Part shown: one piece after another, positions 9,701-17,198 of the stretch
Layout of the letters: each line of letters starts with the position of its first letter
Position numbering within the stretch: position 1 is the stretch's first letter
NCBI GenBank assembly: GCA_902789345.1
Contig: CADANT010000002.1
Span: 1-64,000 of the forward strand
Direction of reading: 5' to 3'
Length of the DNA stretch: 64,000 nucleotides
DNA from: an uncultured Ruminococcus sp.
Lineage (GTDB): Bacteria; Bacillota; Clostridia; Oscillospirales; Acutalibacteraceae
Notes under the pieces: model-generated
The model's database searches: none
The model's input: only the letters and a program-made list of their open reading frames with translations
What the model was told of the DNA's origin: nothing
Position numbers and translations under genes: made by a program

Positions 9701-10228
9701 TCAAAGCTTTTCCTCAGTTTCGGTTTCGTCCTGCTTCATCTCTCGTTTCAGCTCAACAATTGAATGAATATTATCAACAATTCCCTTAGGACCTATTAAA
9801 ACAAATAGGGCACTAGTTAACAAGCTAAGCACAAAGATAGCCAAGTACTCAGGAGAATTGCACAAATACGAAATTATATTCCATAAAACTTCAGTATCCC
9901 AAAACAGCAAAACTCCTACAAACACCGAACCCAATGCCGCCACCAGCACTGCGCCTGCGGCAACATCCTTTGCCATTTTAATAAGCGGAGATATTTCTGT
10001 TTGTATAGCGTCACAGGTGCGCTCAACAGCGGTATTTAAAAGCTCCAGTGCCATAACCAAGGCAATAACTGCTATAAGCAGGCAGAGCTTAGTAACGCTG
10101 AGAGAATAAAACCCGGAGAAATACAAAACATAAATTGCTATAACAATATGTATTCGCATATTGCGTTCTTCACAAACGCAATTTACAATACCTCTAAAGG
10201 CATAGTAAAAGCCTTTTAGAAAGCTCAT
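9701..10228 (-). CDS. dgkA: Diacylglycerol kinase family (undecaprenol kinase type)
   Basis: 175 residues. The N-terminal 110 residues are the integral-membrane DgkA/UdpK fold with the family signature ALELLNTAVERTCD and downstream KDVAAGAVL. Gram-positive members phosphorylate undecaprenol for cell-wall carrier recycling. Two extra hydrophobic segments (about 95-112 and 128-148) and a charged tail (KREMKQDETETEEKL) make it about 50 residues longer than the usual protein. It starts 5 bp after ybeY. Confidence 0.88.
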   Translation of the reverse strand: MSFLKGFYYAFRGIVNCVCEERNMRIHIVIAIYVLYFSGFYSLSVTKLCLLIAVIALVMALELLNTAVERTCDAIQTEISPLIKMAKDVAAGAVLVAALGSVFVGVLLFWDTEVLWNIISYLCNSPEYLAIFVLSLLTSALFVLIGPKGIVDNIHSIVELKREMKQDETETEEKL

Positions 10229-10233
10229 AAAGC

Positions 10234-10731
10234 TTAGTCCTCTCTTACATAGCTTGTAGAAGCAGGCAAGCCAAGCTGTGACATTACCTTTTCTTCCTTT
10301 TCTCTCATTCGTATGCGTTCCATATTATTTTCATGGTCGTAACCCAGCAAATGCAAAACTGAATGTGCTGTAAGGTAGCCAACCTCTCTTTGTAGGCTGT
10401 GGCCGTATCTTTCAGCCTGCTCAACAGCTTTTTCCATAGATATAACTACATCTCCCAAAATTTGGGCACCTGTCTTAGGGTCAACATCGTATACTCCGTT
10501 TTCACCCATTACAAATGAAAGAACATCAGTAGGCATATCTTTGTTTCTGTACTGCTTGTTAAGCTTATGAATCTCGTCGTTATCTACAAATGTTACGCTA
10601 ACTTCTGCAATGCCCTGAAAATTTTCCAACTGCAATACAGCGTGGCAACATCTTCTTACCAGCATTCTAAGACCGGTAGGAATTTTTACTTTCTTTTGAT
10701 TGTTAGTAATAATTACACGGATTTTATCCAT
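10234..10731 (-). CDS. ybeY: Endoribonuclease YbeY
   Basis: Zinc-dependent RNase family protein needed for 16S rRNA 3'-end maturation and ribosome quality control. The three-histidine signature is present as HSVLHLLGYDH near residue 126; the family usually has HGxLHL, so Gly is Ser here. I use the ATG at 10731 (165 residues), which has AGGAGG and AAAGGA upstream, instead of an ATG seven codons earlier that overlaps that site. It overlaps the end of phoH by 8 bp. Confidence 0.92.
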   Translation of the reverse strand: MDKIRVIITNNQKKVKIPTGLRMLVRRCCHAVLQLENFQGIAEVSVTFVDNDEIHKLNKQYRNKDMPTDVLSFVMGENGVYDVDPKTGAQILGDVVISMEKAVEQAERYGHSLQREVGYLTAHSVLHLLGYDHENNMERIRMREKEEKVMSQLGLPASTSYVRED

Positions 10732-11692
10732 TTTTCCTTTTAGCCTCCTCATTATTTCTCTCGTAAGCCTTAATAATATCCTGTACCAACTTATGCCGTA
10801 CTACATCTCGTTCGGTAAAGGTGATACATTTAATATCATTAATGTTTTTCAGTATTCTTATACTTTCTCGTAAACCGGATTTACTGCCATTTGGCAAATC
10901 TATTTGTGTAACATCACCGTTAATAACCATTTTGGAATTAAAGCCAAGTCTGGTTAAAAACATTTTCATTTGTTCTCGTGTAGTGTTTTGTGCCTCATCC
11001 AAAATAATAAAGCTGTCGTCAAGTGTTCTGCCACGCATATATGCAAGCGGCGCCACTTCTATATTTCCACGCTCCACATATTTTTGATAGGTTTCTGCAC
11101 CGAGCATATCAAACAAGGCGTCATACAGCGGCCTTAAATACGGGTCAACCTTACTTTGCAGATCCCCCGGCAAAAAGCCCAGCTTTTCACCGGCCTCTAC
11201 AGCAGGTCTGGTAAGTATAATTCTGTTTATTTCGCCGGCCCTAAAGGCGGTTACCGCCATAGCAACGGCAAGATATGTCTTACCTGTGCCGGCAGGGCCT
11301 ACACCTATTGTAATGGTGTTTTCTTTAATTGCGTTACAATATTTTTTCTGTCCAAGGGTTTTTGGCTTTAAGGGTTTTCCCTTTGCTGTAATACATATAC
11401 AGTCGCCTGCAAGGCTTTCTATTTTCTCCTCGCTGCCCTCGTTTACCAGTGAAATGCAGTAGTGAACATTTTGCTGACTTATTGTTTCACCACGGTTTAA
11501 AAGCAGCAGCAGGCTTTCAATGACCTTGCCGGCTTTTGCCACATCTTCTGCGTCACCGCTGATTTTCAAATGTTCGTCACGCACAACCACGGTTACAGCG
11601 TATTCGTTCTCAATGGTTTTAATATTTTCATCAAAGCTGCCGAACAGCGCCACAGCGTTTTCTATTCTTTCAATGTTAATAATTTGCTCCAA
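10724..11692 (-). CDS. phoH: PhoH-like ATPase (YbeZ)
   Basis: Predicted ATPase and probable RNA helicase partner of YbeY. Walker A GPAGTGKT, Walker B FIILDEAQNTT and the family tail VQDIIKAYE are visible, with a small KH-like N-terminal region (about 1-80). I place the start at TTG 11692, where GAAGGTGA lies eight bases upstream and the family N-terminus (INIERIENAVALFGSFDEN) begins; the longer reading adds a Cys-rich peptide not typical of PhoH. It gives 322 residues and is the first gene of the operon. Confidence 0.9.
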   Translation of the reverse strand: MEQIINIERIENAVALFGSFDENIKTIENEYAVTVVVRDEHLKISGDAEDVAKAGKVIESLLLLLNRGETISQQNVHYCISLVNEGSEEKIESLAGDCICITAKGKPLKPKTLGQKKYCNAIKENTITIGVGPAGTGKTYLAVAMAVTAFRAGEINRIILTRPAVEAGEKLGFLPGDLQSKVDPYLRPLYDALFDMLGAETYQKYVERGNIEVAPLAYMRGRTLDDSFIILDEAQNTTREQMKMFLTRLGFNSKMVINGDVTQIDLPNGSKSGLRESIRILKNINDIKCITFTERDVVRHKLVQDIIKAYERNNEEAKRKNG

Positions 11693-11801
11693 TACATTTT
11701 CACCTTCAGTTCGACAACATAGTTCATATGGCAGTAATAAACAACAAAACTGACATATTTTTAACAATTATAGTAAAACCTAGTTTTAACGCATTACGGT
11801 A

Positions 11802-11830
11802 ATTATAACACAATTTTTAAATTTAGTCAC
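11802..11830 (-). promoter_or_regulatory. Sigma-A promoter of phoH operon
   Basis: Minus strand GTGACT (11830-11825), 17-bp spacer, TATAAT (11807-11802), about 105 bp before the TTG start. Confidence 0.5.
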
Positions 11831-12190
11831 TATTTTCTAAAAATTTGCCTTAATTATTTTTAATTTCATCACATTAGTAAAATGACAATATGCGTTTTTG
11901 GAACTATTGCACAAAATAAATTAAATTTTTTATATAATTACCTGTAGAAAAAGCGTAACACCGGCATTTTACTATAATGAAAGCTACAATAGGAGTATTT
12001 GTCAGACATATCCAAAATAAACAAAACACACCTGTTTTTTAACTGCAGCCCATATAAAATACAGTTTCCCGTAAAAAATACAAGAAAACTTTTGCTTGAT
12101 TTTAACCGCTTTTGCTTTAGGGCTTGTCTTTGAGTTTTTAAATAAATTTAATTATTTTACAAAAAAGTTTTTCCACATAAATCCGCCCCC
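11831..12190. other. AT-rich intergenic region
   Basis: About 360 bp between the phoH and Rrf2 promoters. It holds a TATAAT (11975-11980) followed by a 21-codon ATG frame, but that frame has no ribosome binding site. I see no other gene. Confidence 0.3.
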
Positions 12191-12219
12191 TTGAAAACCT
12201 ACCAAACATATGGTATTAT
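12191..12219 (+). promoter_or_regulatory. Promoter and candidate operator of the Rrf2 gene
   Basis: TTGAAA (12191-12196), 17-bp spacer, TATTAT (12214-12219). A dyad TACCA-N6-TGGTA (12200-12215) lies between the hexamers, a position suited to autorepression by the Rrf2 protein encoded 30 bp downstream; that use is inferred. Confidence 0.6.
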
Positions 12220-12247
12220 TATATGTATATAAACGGAGGGCATACTT

Positions 12248-12685
12248 ATGAAAATATCTACAAAAGGCCGCTATGCTTTGCGTATGATGCTTGACCTGGC
12301 TGAACACCAAGGCGACGGATATATAGCGTTAAAGGACATTGCTGCAAGGCAAAATATATCTAAAAAATATCTGGAGCAAATTGTTCCTATATTAAACAAG
12401 GCAGACATTCTAAATACAAACCGTGGCTACCAAGGTGGCTACAGACTGGCACGAACTCCTGACAAATACACTGTTGGCGACATTCTTAGAATTACCGAGG
12501 GCAGTATTTCGCCTGTTGCCTGTCTTGACAAAAATCCGGTAGAGTGTGAAAGAGCCGGCGAATGTGCAACACTGCCTGTATGGCAGGGGCTTTACAAGGT
12601 TATCACCGATTATCTTGACGGTATAACACTACAGGACATTCTGGACAAACAGCGTGAGCGTTACTGTAACGACTATGTAATTTAA
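12248..12685 (+). CDS. Rrf2 family regulator (IscR-like)
   Basis: 145 residues. The N-terminal winged helix begins with the hallmark MKISTKGRYALRMMLDLA, and the recognition helix region reads ISKKYLEQI. Three cysteines (about 92, 99 and 105; ACLDKNPVECERAGEC) match the [2Fe-2S]-ligand arrangement of IscR-type members, so it may sense Fe-S status or cysteine. No isc or suf genes are in the window. GGAGGG precedes the ATG. The dyad in its own promoter suggests autoregulation. Confidence 0.87.
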   Translation: MKISTKGRYALRMMLDLAEHQGDGYIALKDIAARQNISKKYLEQIVPILNKADILNTNRGYQGGYRLARTPDKYTVGDILRITEGSISPVACLDKNPVECERAGECATLPVWQGLYKVITDYLDGITLQDILDKQRERYCNDYVI

Positions 12686-12713
12686 CACAAGTTTTTATAC
12701 AAGGGAGCTTACT

Positions 12714-12929
12714 ATGACTATTGACATTAACACTATGGCAGAGCTGAAAAACTGTCTGAAAGAAAGCTTTGGTTTGTATCTGCATTGTCACGACTGCTGT
12801 GGCGGTCAGAGCTTTTCTTTTGACACCGAGCCGTCGGCAGAAGCAATGGAATATATTGTTAAATTTTTTACAGACAAAAACTTAACTGTTACCTTTACGC
12901 CTGACAAATGCTCGTTTGTTGCTAGGTAA
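12714..12929 (+). CDS. Small Cys/His motif protein
   Basis: 71 residues with a conserved-looking LHCHDCCGGQSF motif (about 24-35) and an alpha/beta pattern after it. GGGAG lies upstream of the ATG, 28 bp after the Rrf2 stop, so it is likely co-transcribed. It resembles small clostridial proteins with an RDACGGQ-type motif (possibly the RDAC family); I hold that loosely. The Cys/His cluster could bind metal or a cluster, in keeping with the Fe-S-type regulator upstream. Confidence 0.6.
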   Translation: MTIDINTMAELKNCLKESFGLYLHCHDCCGGQSFSFDTEPSAEAMEYIVKFFTDKNLTVTFTPDKCSFVAR

Positions 12930-12969
12930 CATTTTGCCGGGCCTTATGGCTTAAATTAAAATTTAAAAC

Positions 12970-13010
12970 CAGTGTGTATTACAGGTTTGAATACACACTG
13001 ATTTTTGTTT
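12970..13010. terminator. Bidirectional terminator
   Basis: An 11-bp perfect stem (12970-12980 against 12990-13000) is followed by ATTTTTGTTTTTT on the plus strand, with an A-rich left flank. It lies between the convergent small Cys/His gene and the amidotransferase gene. Confidence 0.75.
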
Positions 13011-13011
13011 T

Positions 13012-13785
13012 TTATAGATTTGAAAAAATTTGGTACAAGTGCTTTAATGTTTCTTCATTGTCTACATATTCGTTGCCGTGGTTTGTACCCTGCGCAACAA
13101 ACCTGCCGTCCTTAATTGCCGTAAGGGTTGTAAATTCAACATTCTCCCAGCTATCGTTTGTAAGGGGCAGTGTGGAAACGGTAATGGAATTTTCACGCTC
13201 TAAATAGTACAGCGAGTTTTTGTAATTTGTGTGAATATACATATACTCTCCGTCATAAATTATCAAATTCAGCTTATTTCCTTTTGAAAGTTTAGCAACA
13301 AGCTCATCTAAGATATTAAACCTTTCTTTAAAGTCTGCCTCTCTGCCTAATAGCCTTTGCTTTTTGTTTATCTCATCAACTATGTACAGCAATATTCTCT
13401 CGCTGTCGGTTTCACCCTGCTGTTTTTTTAAATATCTGTTTAACAGCGGATAATCAAATATAGTCCCGTTATGAATTAAAGTCCAGCGCCTTGAGGAATT
13501 GTCCCTCTTTGTATAAGGGTGGCAGTTATTTCTGTCAATATTGCCTATAGTGGCATAGCGAATGTGGGCAAGCACCATATTTGAAACAAGCGGTACAGCA
13601 AGCCTTTCCTTTAAGTAGTTACTTTTAGACGCTTGTATAGACTCTTTTTCTATATAAAGCTGTCCGTCAGAAATGTGTGCCAAACCCCAACCATGAGGAT
13701 GCATATTGCTGTGGCTGTAAAATATCTTTAAATCTTCATTTACATATTCCTCTTTATCTGCGCTAAATCCAAAAATTTCACACAT
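13012..13785 (-). CDS. Class II glutamine amidotransferase (YafJ/EgtC-like)
   Basis: I start it at the ATG 13785, giving MCEIFGFSA with the N-terminal nucleophile Cys2 required for Ntn amidohydrolases; GGGGGAGG lies about ten bases upstream. 257 residues. HPHGWGLA, LAHIRYATIG and HPYTK match the glutamine-binding residues of GATase_4 proteins. No synthase domain is attached, so it is a stand-alone glutaminase or gamma-glutamyl hydrolase. Its start overlaps the end of the gamma-glutamylcysteine synthetase gene by 8 bp, so action on a gamma-glutamyl product, as EgtC does, is a reasonable inference. Confidence 0.85.
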   Translation of the reverse strand: MCEIFGFSADKEEYVNEDLKIFYSHSNMHPHGWGLAHISDGQLYIEKESIQASKSNYLKERLAVPLVSNMVLAHIRYATIGNIDRNNCHPYTKRDNSSRRWTLIHNGTIFDYPLLNRYLKKQQGETDSERILLYIVDEINKKQRLLGREADFKERFNILDELVAKLSKGNKLNLIIYDGEYMYIHTNYKNSLYYLERENSITVSTLPLTNDSWENVEFTTLTAIKDGRFVAQGTNHGNEYVDNEETLKHLYQIFSNL

Positions 13786-15064
13786 TTTGCTTCGCCTCCC
13801 CCAGTAGTTTATTTCTGTAGCCCTGTGCAAGCTCTATTCCCCTTTGCACATAATTGTCGCCAAACTCTTTTATTGCCCTTTGTGCATAGTTTTTTTCAGG
13901 ATAAATAAGCTTATCTAACTGATATTTTAGGGTGCAATTTATACTGTTGCTGTCAAAGCCCTTAAAAAAGCTCTGCATATCCTCAATAACATTTTTAGCG
14001 GCTTCCCCTACTTTTACATAACTGCCGTTAAAATATATCTCATCGTTAATAAACGAGGCGGCGTTTTTTTCGTTGCTAATAGCTTTGCACTGCATATCGT
14101 CGGTAAAATTGTAATCCGGCTTTGACATTAAATATATAATAAGCAGATGAATAAAGTTAATGTCCTCTGCAAATATTCCAACAGGTGAAAAGGGATTAAC
14201 ATCCAACATTCTAAGCTCAATATGATTTACACCGTTACCAAGCTGTTGCAGAGAATTTTCTCCCTTCGGCTTTAACCGTATAGGATAATAAAGCTCCGAC
14301 GCCGACTTAAGCAAGCCCTTATCAATGTAGCTTTGGATGCTTGCTGTGTAATCGTCTATACTGCTAAAGCCGAGTATAGGTACAAAGCTGTTCCAATAGC
14401 CAAGCTTACCGCACCTAACAGACCTGTAGTCTGTTACCTTGCTCTTGCCCAGCATTTCACTGCTAAAAAACGAACCGTCCATAACCGGGCTGGCGGCGGT
14501 TAGGTAAACTATAAGCCAAGTATAGCTTATAAGCTTTTTTGCTAATTCAAGATAAATGCCGTTTTTAAATTCAGTAAAGTTTTTAACACCGCTTTTTGAA
14601 AATGCGTAATTAAGCAGTGGCTCTGCAAATGAAAAATTAAGGTGTATGCCCGAATACAGCATTTTCATTTTTCCGTACTTTTCAGCCAGATATTGCCTGT
14701 AAACCGACTTGTTTTTCATACTTCCCACAAAGTTTGCTACAGGTATACTATCCTCATTCTTTACATAAGGTGGGTTTGAAAAAGGCCATATAAGCTCATT
14801 GTAATCATCTGCAATTTTTTGGGCAACAGTTGTATGCAGACTGTACAGTTGACTTTCCACCTTTTGCACATCGTTAAACACATCTGTTATAAATTCCACC
14901 TGGCTCTCGCAAAAATCACGCTGAATATGCTTGTGGTTTAAAAACGGGTGCGGCGTACAGGACAAATAGCCCCGTTGGTCTGTACGCAGACACTCTTTTT
15001 CTATTCCAAATTCGCCTGTAAATATATAATCAAACAATTTTTTGTCTGCAAAATCAAAGCCCAT
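13778..15064 (-). CDS. gshA: Glutamate-cysteine ligase (GshA type)
   Basis: 428 residues related to E. coli GshA and the N-terminal half of GshF: FGIEKECLR near 20, TPHPFLNH, FCESQVEF, and GIHLNFSF near 132 are the ATP/glutamate-site motifs. It makes gamma-glutamylcysteine from Glu, Cys and ATP. There is no ATP-grasp glutathione synthetase domain or gshB neighbour, so the end product here may be gamma-Glu-Cys or another gamma-glutamyl compound. It has a strong promoter and overlaps a class II amidotransferase gene downstream. Confidence 0.85.
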   Translation of the reverse strand: MGFDFADKKLFDYIFTGEFGIEKECLRTDQRGYLSCTPHPFLNHKHIQRDFCESQVEFITDVFNDVQKVESQLYSLHTTVAQKIADDYNELIWPFSNPPYVKNEDSIPVANFVGSMKNKSVYRQYLAEKYGKMKMLYSGIHLNFSFAEPLLNYAFSKSGVKNFTEFKNGIYLELAKKLISYTWLIVYLTAASPVMDGSFFSSEMLGKSKVTDYRSVRCGKLGYWNSFVPILGFSSIDDYTASIQSYIDKGLLKSASELYYPIRLKPKGENSLQQLGNGVNHIELRMLDVNPFSPVGIFAEDINFIHLLIIYLMSKPDYNFTDDMQCKAISNEKNAASFINDEIYFNGSYVKVGEAAKNVIEDMQSFFKGFDSNSINCTLKYQLDKLIYPEKNYAQRAIKEFGDNYVQRGIELAQGYRNKLLGEAKQNV

Positions 15065-15225
15065 TAAATCATCTCAATCCTAACTCACATTGTACTTTAT
15101 TAAATTTGCCCTAAACAGAGCAAATATTTAAAACAAATGCCCATAAATTATATGCCTATATACGCAGCATTAGCATTATTGGAAAACTAAGTTTTACTCA
15201 AAACCTAGGAATTTAGTATGTTATT

Positions 15226-15254
15226 ATAATACACCACTTACAGCCTGTTGTCAA
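15226..15254 (-). promoter_or_regulatory. Strong sigma-A promoter of gshA
   Basis: Minus strand TTGACA (15254-15249), 17-bp spacer and TATTAT (15231-15226). The consensus -35 makes this one of the better promoters in the window. The untranslated leader is about 155 nt. Confidence 0.75.
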
Positions 15255-15292
15255 CCACTATGTTAATCCGGCAAAAGGGTTAAGCCATATAA

Positions 15293-15321
15293 AAAAGCTC
15301 CACCGTAATAGTGGAGCTTTT
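15293..15321 (-). terminator. Terminator of the carboxyltransferase operon
   Basis: Perfect 11-bp stem (15293-15303 against 15311-15321), 7-nt loop, followed on the minus strand by a run of T. It lies 25 bp past the stop of the 5S-type gene. Confidence 0.85.
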
Positions 15322-15346
15322 AGCTTTTAGCTTTTGAATTTTATTA

Positions 15347-16750
15347 TTAAACCGGATGAACCTTATTCTTTAAATCTACAAGGTCACTGTTTACACCCTG
15401 TTCCTTTTGTCTTCTCTTTTCAAAGAATTTAACTGAAACCTCAGGGAACATTGCATAGGACAATACATCCTCTTCCTGCTCTGTCCACTGCTTGCACTCC
15501 TGGCGAAGTGAATCAAGCTCAGGCTCAATTAAGTCGGCCGGACGGCAGTCAATAGCCTTTTGGTCGCCAATAATTCTCTTTCTGAACTCAGGGTCAATTT
15601 TTACAGGTGTTGTACCGTACTTACCGGCAACAAGGTCCTTAAACTGGTTGTTACACATTTTGTAACGCTCGCCTGTAATTACATTAAATACAGCCTGTGT
15701 ACCTACAATCTGTGATGTAGGAGTAACAAGCGGAGGATAACCTGCGTCTTTTCTTACTCTAGGAACTTCCTCAAGAACCTCTGTCAGCTTGTCCTCTTTA
15801 CCTGCCTGCTTTAGCTGGTTAAGCAGGTTAGAAAGCATACCGCCCGGTACCTCGTACATAAGTGCGTTAGTATCTGTAGCAAGCATTTTCTGGTCAAGCA
15901 AGCCGTTGTCAATATATTTCTTACGAATACCCATAAAGTATTCACGAATTTCGTTAAGAAGCTTTAGATCCAAACCTGTAGAATACTCAGTGCCGTTAAG
16001 TGCGGCTACCATAGACTCTGTAGGAGAATGAGAAGTACCCAAAGCAAGCGGTGACATTGCAGTATCAATAATATCAACACCGTTTTCAATACCCTTCAAC
16101 AGGCACATTTCAGACAAGCCGGAAGTAGCGTGTGTATGAAGCTGTATTGGCAAATCAACAGCTCTCTTAAGAGCCTTAACAAGCTGAACTGTTCTTTGCG
16201 GTGTAAGCAAAGCCGCCATATCCTTAATACAGATAGAATCTGCACCGGCGTCAGCTATTCTCTTTGCATATTCCTCATAATACTGAGTTGTGAAAACCTC
16301 ACCTACAGTGTAGGAGATTGCTACCTGTGCGTGAGCACCCTCTTTTTTAGCAGCCTTAATAGCTGTTTGAAGGTTTTTAATATCGTTAAGAGCGTCAAAA
16401 ATACGGATAATATCAATACCGTTAGCTACAGAACGCTGTACAAAATATTCAAGAACATCGTCTGCATAGTGGCGGTAGCCAAGCATATTCTGACCTCTGA
16501 AAAGCATTTGCAGCTTTGTGTTAGGACACTTATCTCTTATAATACGAAGTCTGTCCCATGGGTCTTCGTTTAAAAATCTAAGGCAGGAGTCATATGTTGC
16601 ACCGCCCCAGCACTCCAATGAATAAAATCCAACTTGATCAAGCTTTTCAAGAATTGGCAACATATCATCTGTAGTCATTCTTGTAGCAAACAAAGACTGG
16701 TGTGCATCACGAAGTACTGTTTCTGTAATTAGAATCTTCTTTTGTGGCAT
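15347..16750 (-). CDS. Carboxyltransferase, OadA/transcarboxylase 5S type
   Basis: 467 residues. The TIM-barrel HMGL-like domain starts ITETVLRDAHQS, where Asp of RDAHQS and the His pair in LHTHAT are the metal ligands; Lys of CIKDMA is the carboxylated lysine position. It carries CO2 between biotin and pyruvate/oxaloacetate. It lacks the C-terminal biotin domain of long OadA proteins; that domain is encoded separately 31 bp upstream. With the 12S-type gene and no OadB or OadG gene, the 5S subunit of a soluble transcarboxylase is the best reading; oxaloacetate decarboxylase alpha is the alternative. Confidence 0.85.
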   Translation of the reverse strand: MPQKKILITETVLRDAHQSLFATRMTTDDMLPILEKLDQVGFYSLECWGGATYDSCLRFLNEDPWDRLRIIRDKCPNTKLQMLFRGQNMLGYRHYADDVLEYFVQRSVANGIDIIRIFDALNDIKNLQTAIKAAKKEGAHAQVAISYTVGEVFTTQYYEEYAKRIADAGADSICIKDMAALLTPQRTVQLVKALKRAVDLPIQLHTHATSGLSEMCLLKGIENGVDIIDTAMSPLALGTSHSPTESMVAALNGTEYSTGLDLKLLNEIREYFMGIRKKYIDNGLLDQKMLATDTNALMYEVPGGMLSNLLNQLKQAGKEDKLTEVLEEVPRVRKDAGYPPLVTPTSQIVGTQAVFNVITGERYKMCNNQFKDLVAGKYGTTPVKIDPEFRKRIIGDQKAIDCRPADLIEPELDSLRQECKQWTEQEEDVLSYAMFPEVSVKFFEKRRQKEQGVNSDLVDLKNKVHPV

Positions 16751-16781
16751 TTTAGCACATTCCTTTCAAGTGTGGATTTAA

Positions 16782-17147
16782 TTAAGCAATAGTTGTCAGA
16801 ACTGTACCTGACTCAACATTCTGGCCCTTTGAAACATTAACTGCACCAAGTGTACCGTCAACAGGGGCAAAAATTTCGTTTTCCATCTTCATTGCCTCAA
16901 GTATAAACAGGCAGTCGCCCTTTTTAACAGCTTGACCAGCTGAACACTTAATGTCAAGAATAACGCCAGGCATTGGTGACTTTACAGGCTCGCCTGAACC
17001 GGCTGCCGGAGCCGGTGCTGCCTTTGGTGCAGCGGCAGGTGCTGCTGCCGGAGCAGTTGCTACAGGAGCAGGTGCAGAACCTGCTGCAAGCTCTTCAACC
17101 TGTACATCATAGCTGTTGCCGTTTACTGTAATTCTAAGATTTTTCAT
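16782..17147 (-). CDS. Biotin carboxyl carrier protein (1.3S type)
   Basis: 121 residues: an N-terminal beta segment, an Ala/Pro-rich flexible linker (about 22-50) and a C-terminal biotinyl domain with the biotin-accepting lysine in EAMKMENEI, about 35 residues before the end. The ATG at 17147 is preferred because AGAGG lies nine bases upstream. It shuttles carboxyl groups between the two flanking carboxyltransferases. Confidence 0.92.
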   Translation of the reverse strand: MKNLRITVNGNSYDVQVEELAAGSAPAPVATAPAAAPAAAPKAAPAPAAGSGEPVKSPMPGVILDIKCSAGQAVKKGDCLFILEAMKMENEIFAPVDGTLGAVNVSKGQNVESGTVLTTIA

Positions 17148-17198
17148 ATTGTTCATCCTCTTTTATAACAAATTTTATATTTCAATAAATAAATTATA

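Noticed and set aside
11978..12043. A 21-codon frame after a TATAAT in the phoH/Rrf2 gap
   Set aside because: No Shine-Dalgarno site, the ATG overlaps the TATAAT box, and there is no second line of support.
13778..15064. Truncated GshF fusion (lost ATP-grasp half)
   Set aside because: The frame ends normally with a tight overlap to the next gene, and no ATP-grasp remnant is seen downstream; a stand-alone ligase is simpler.
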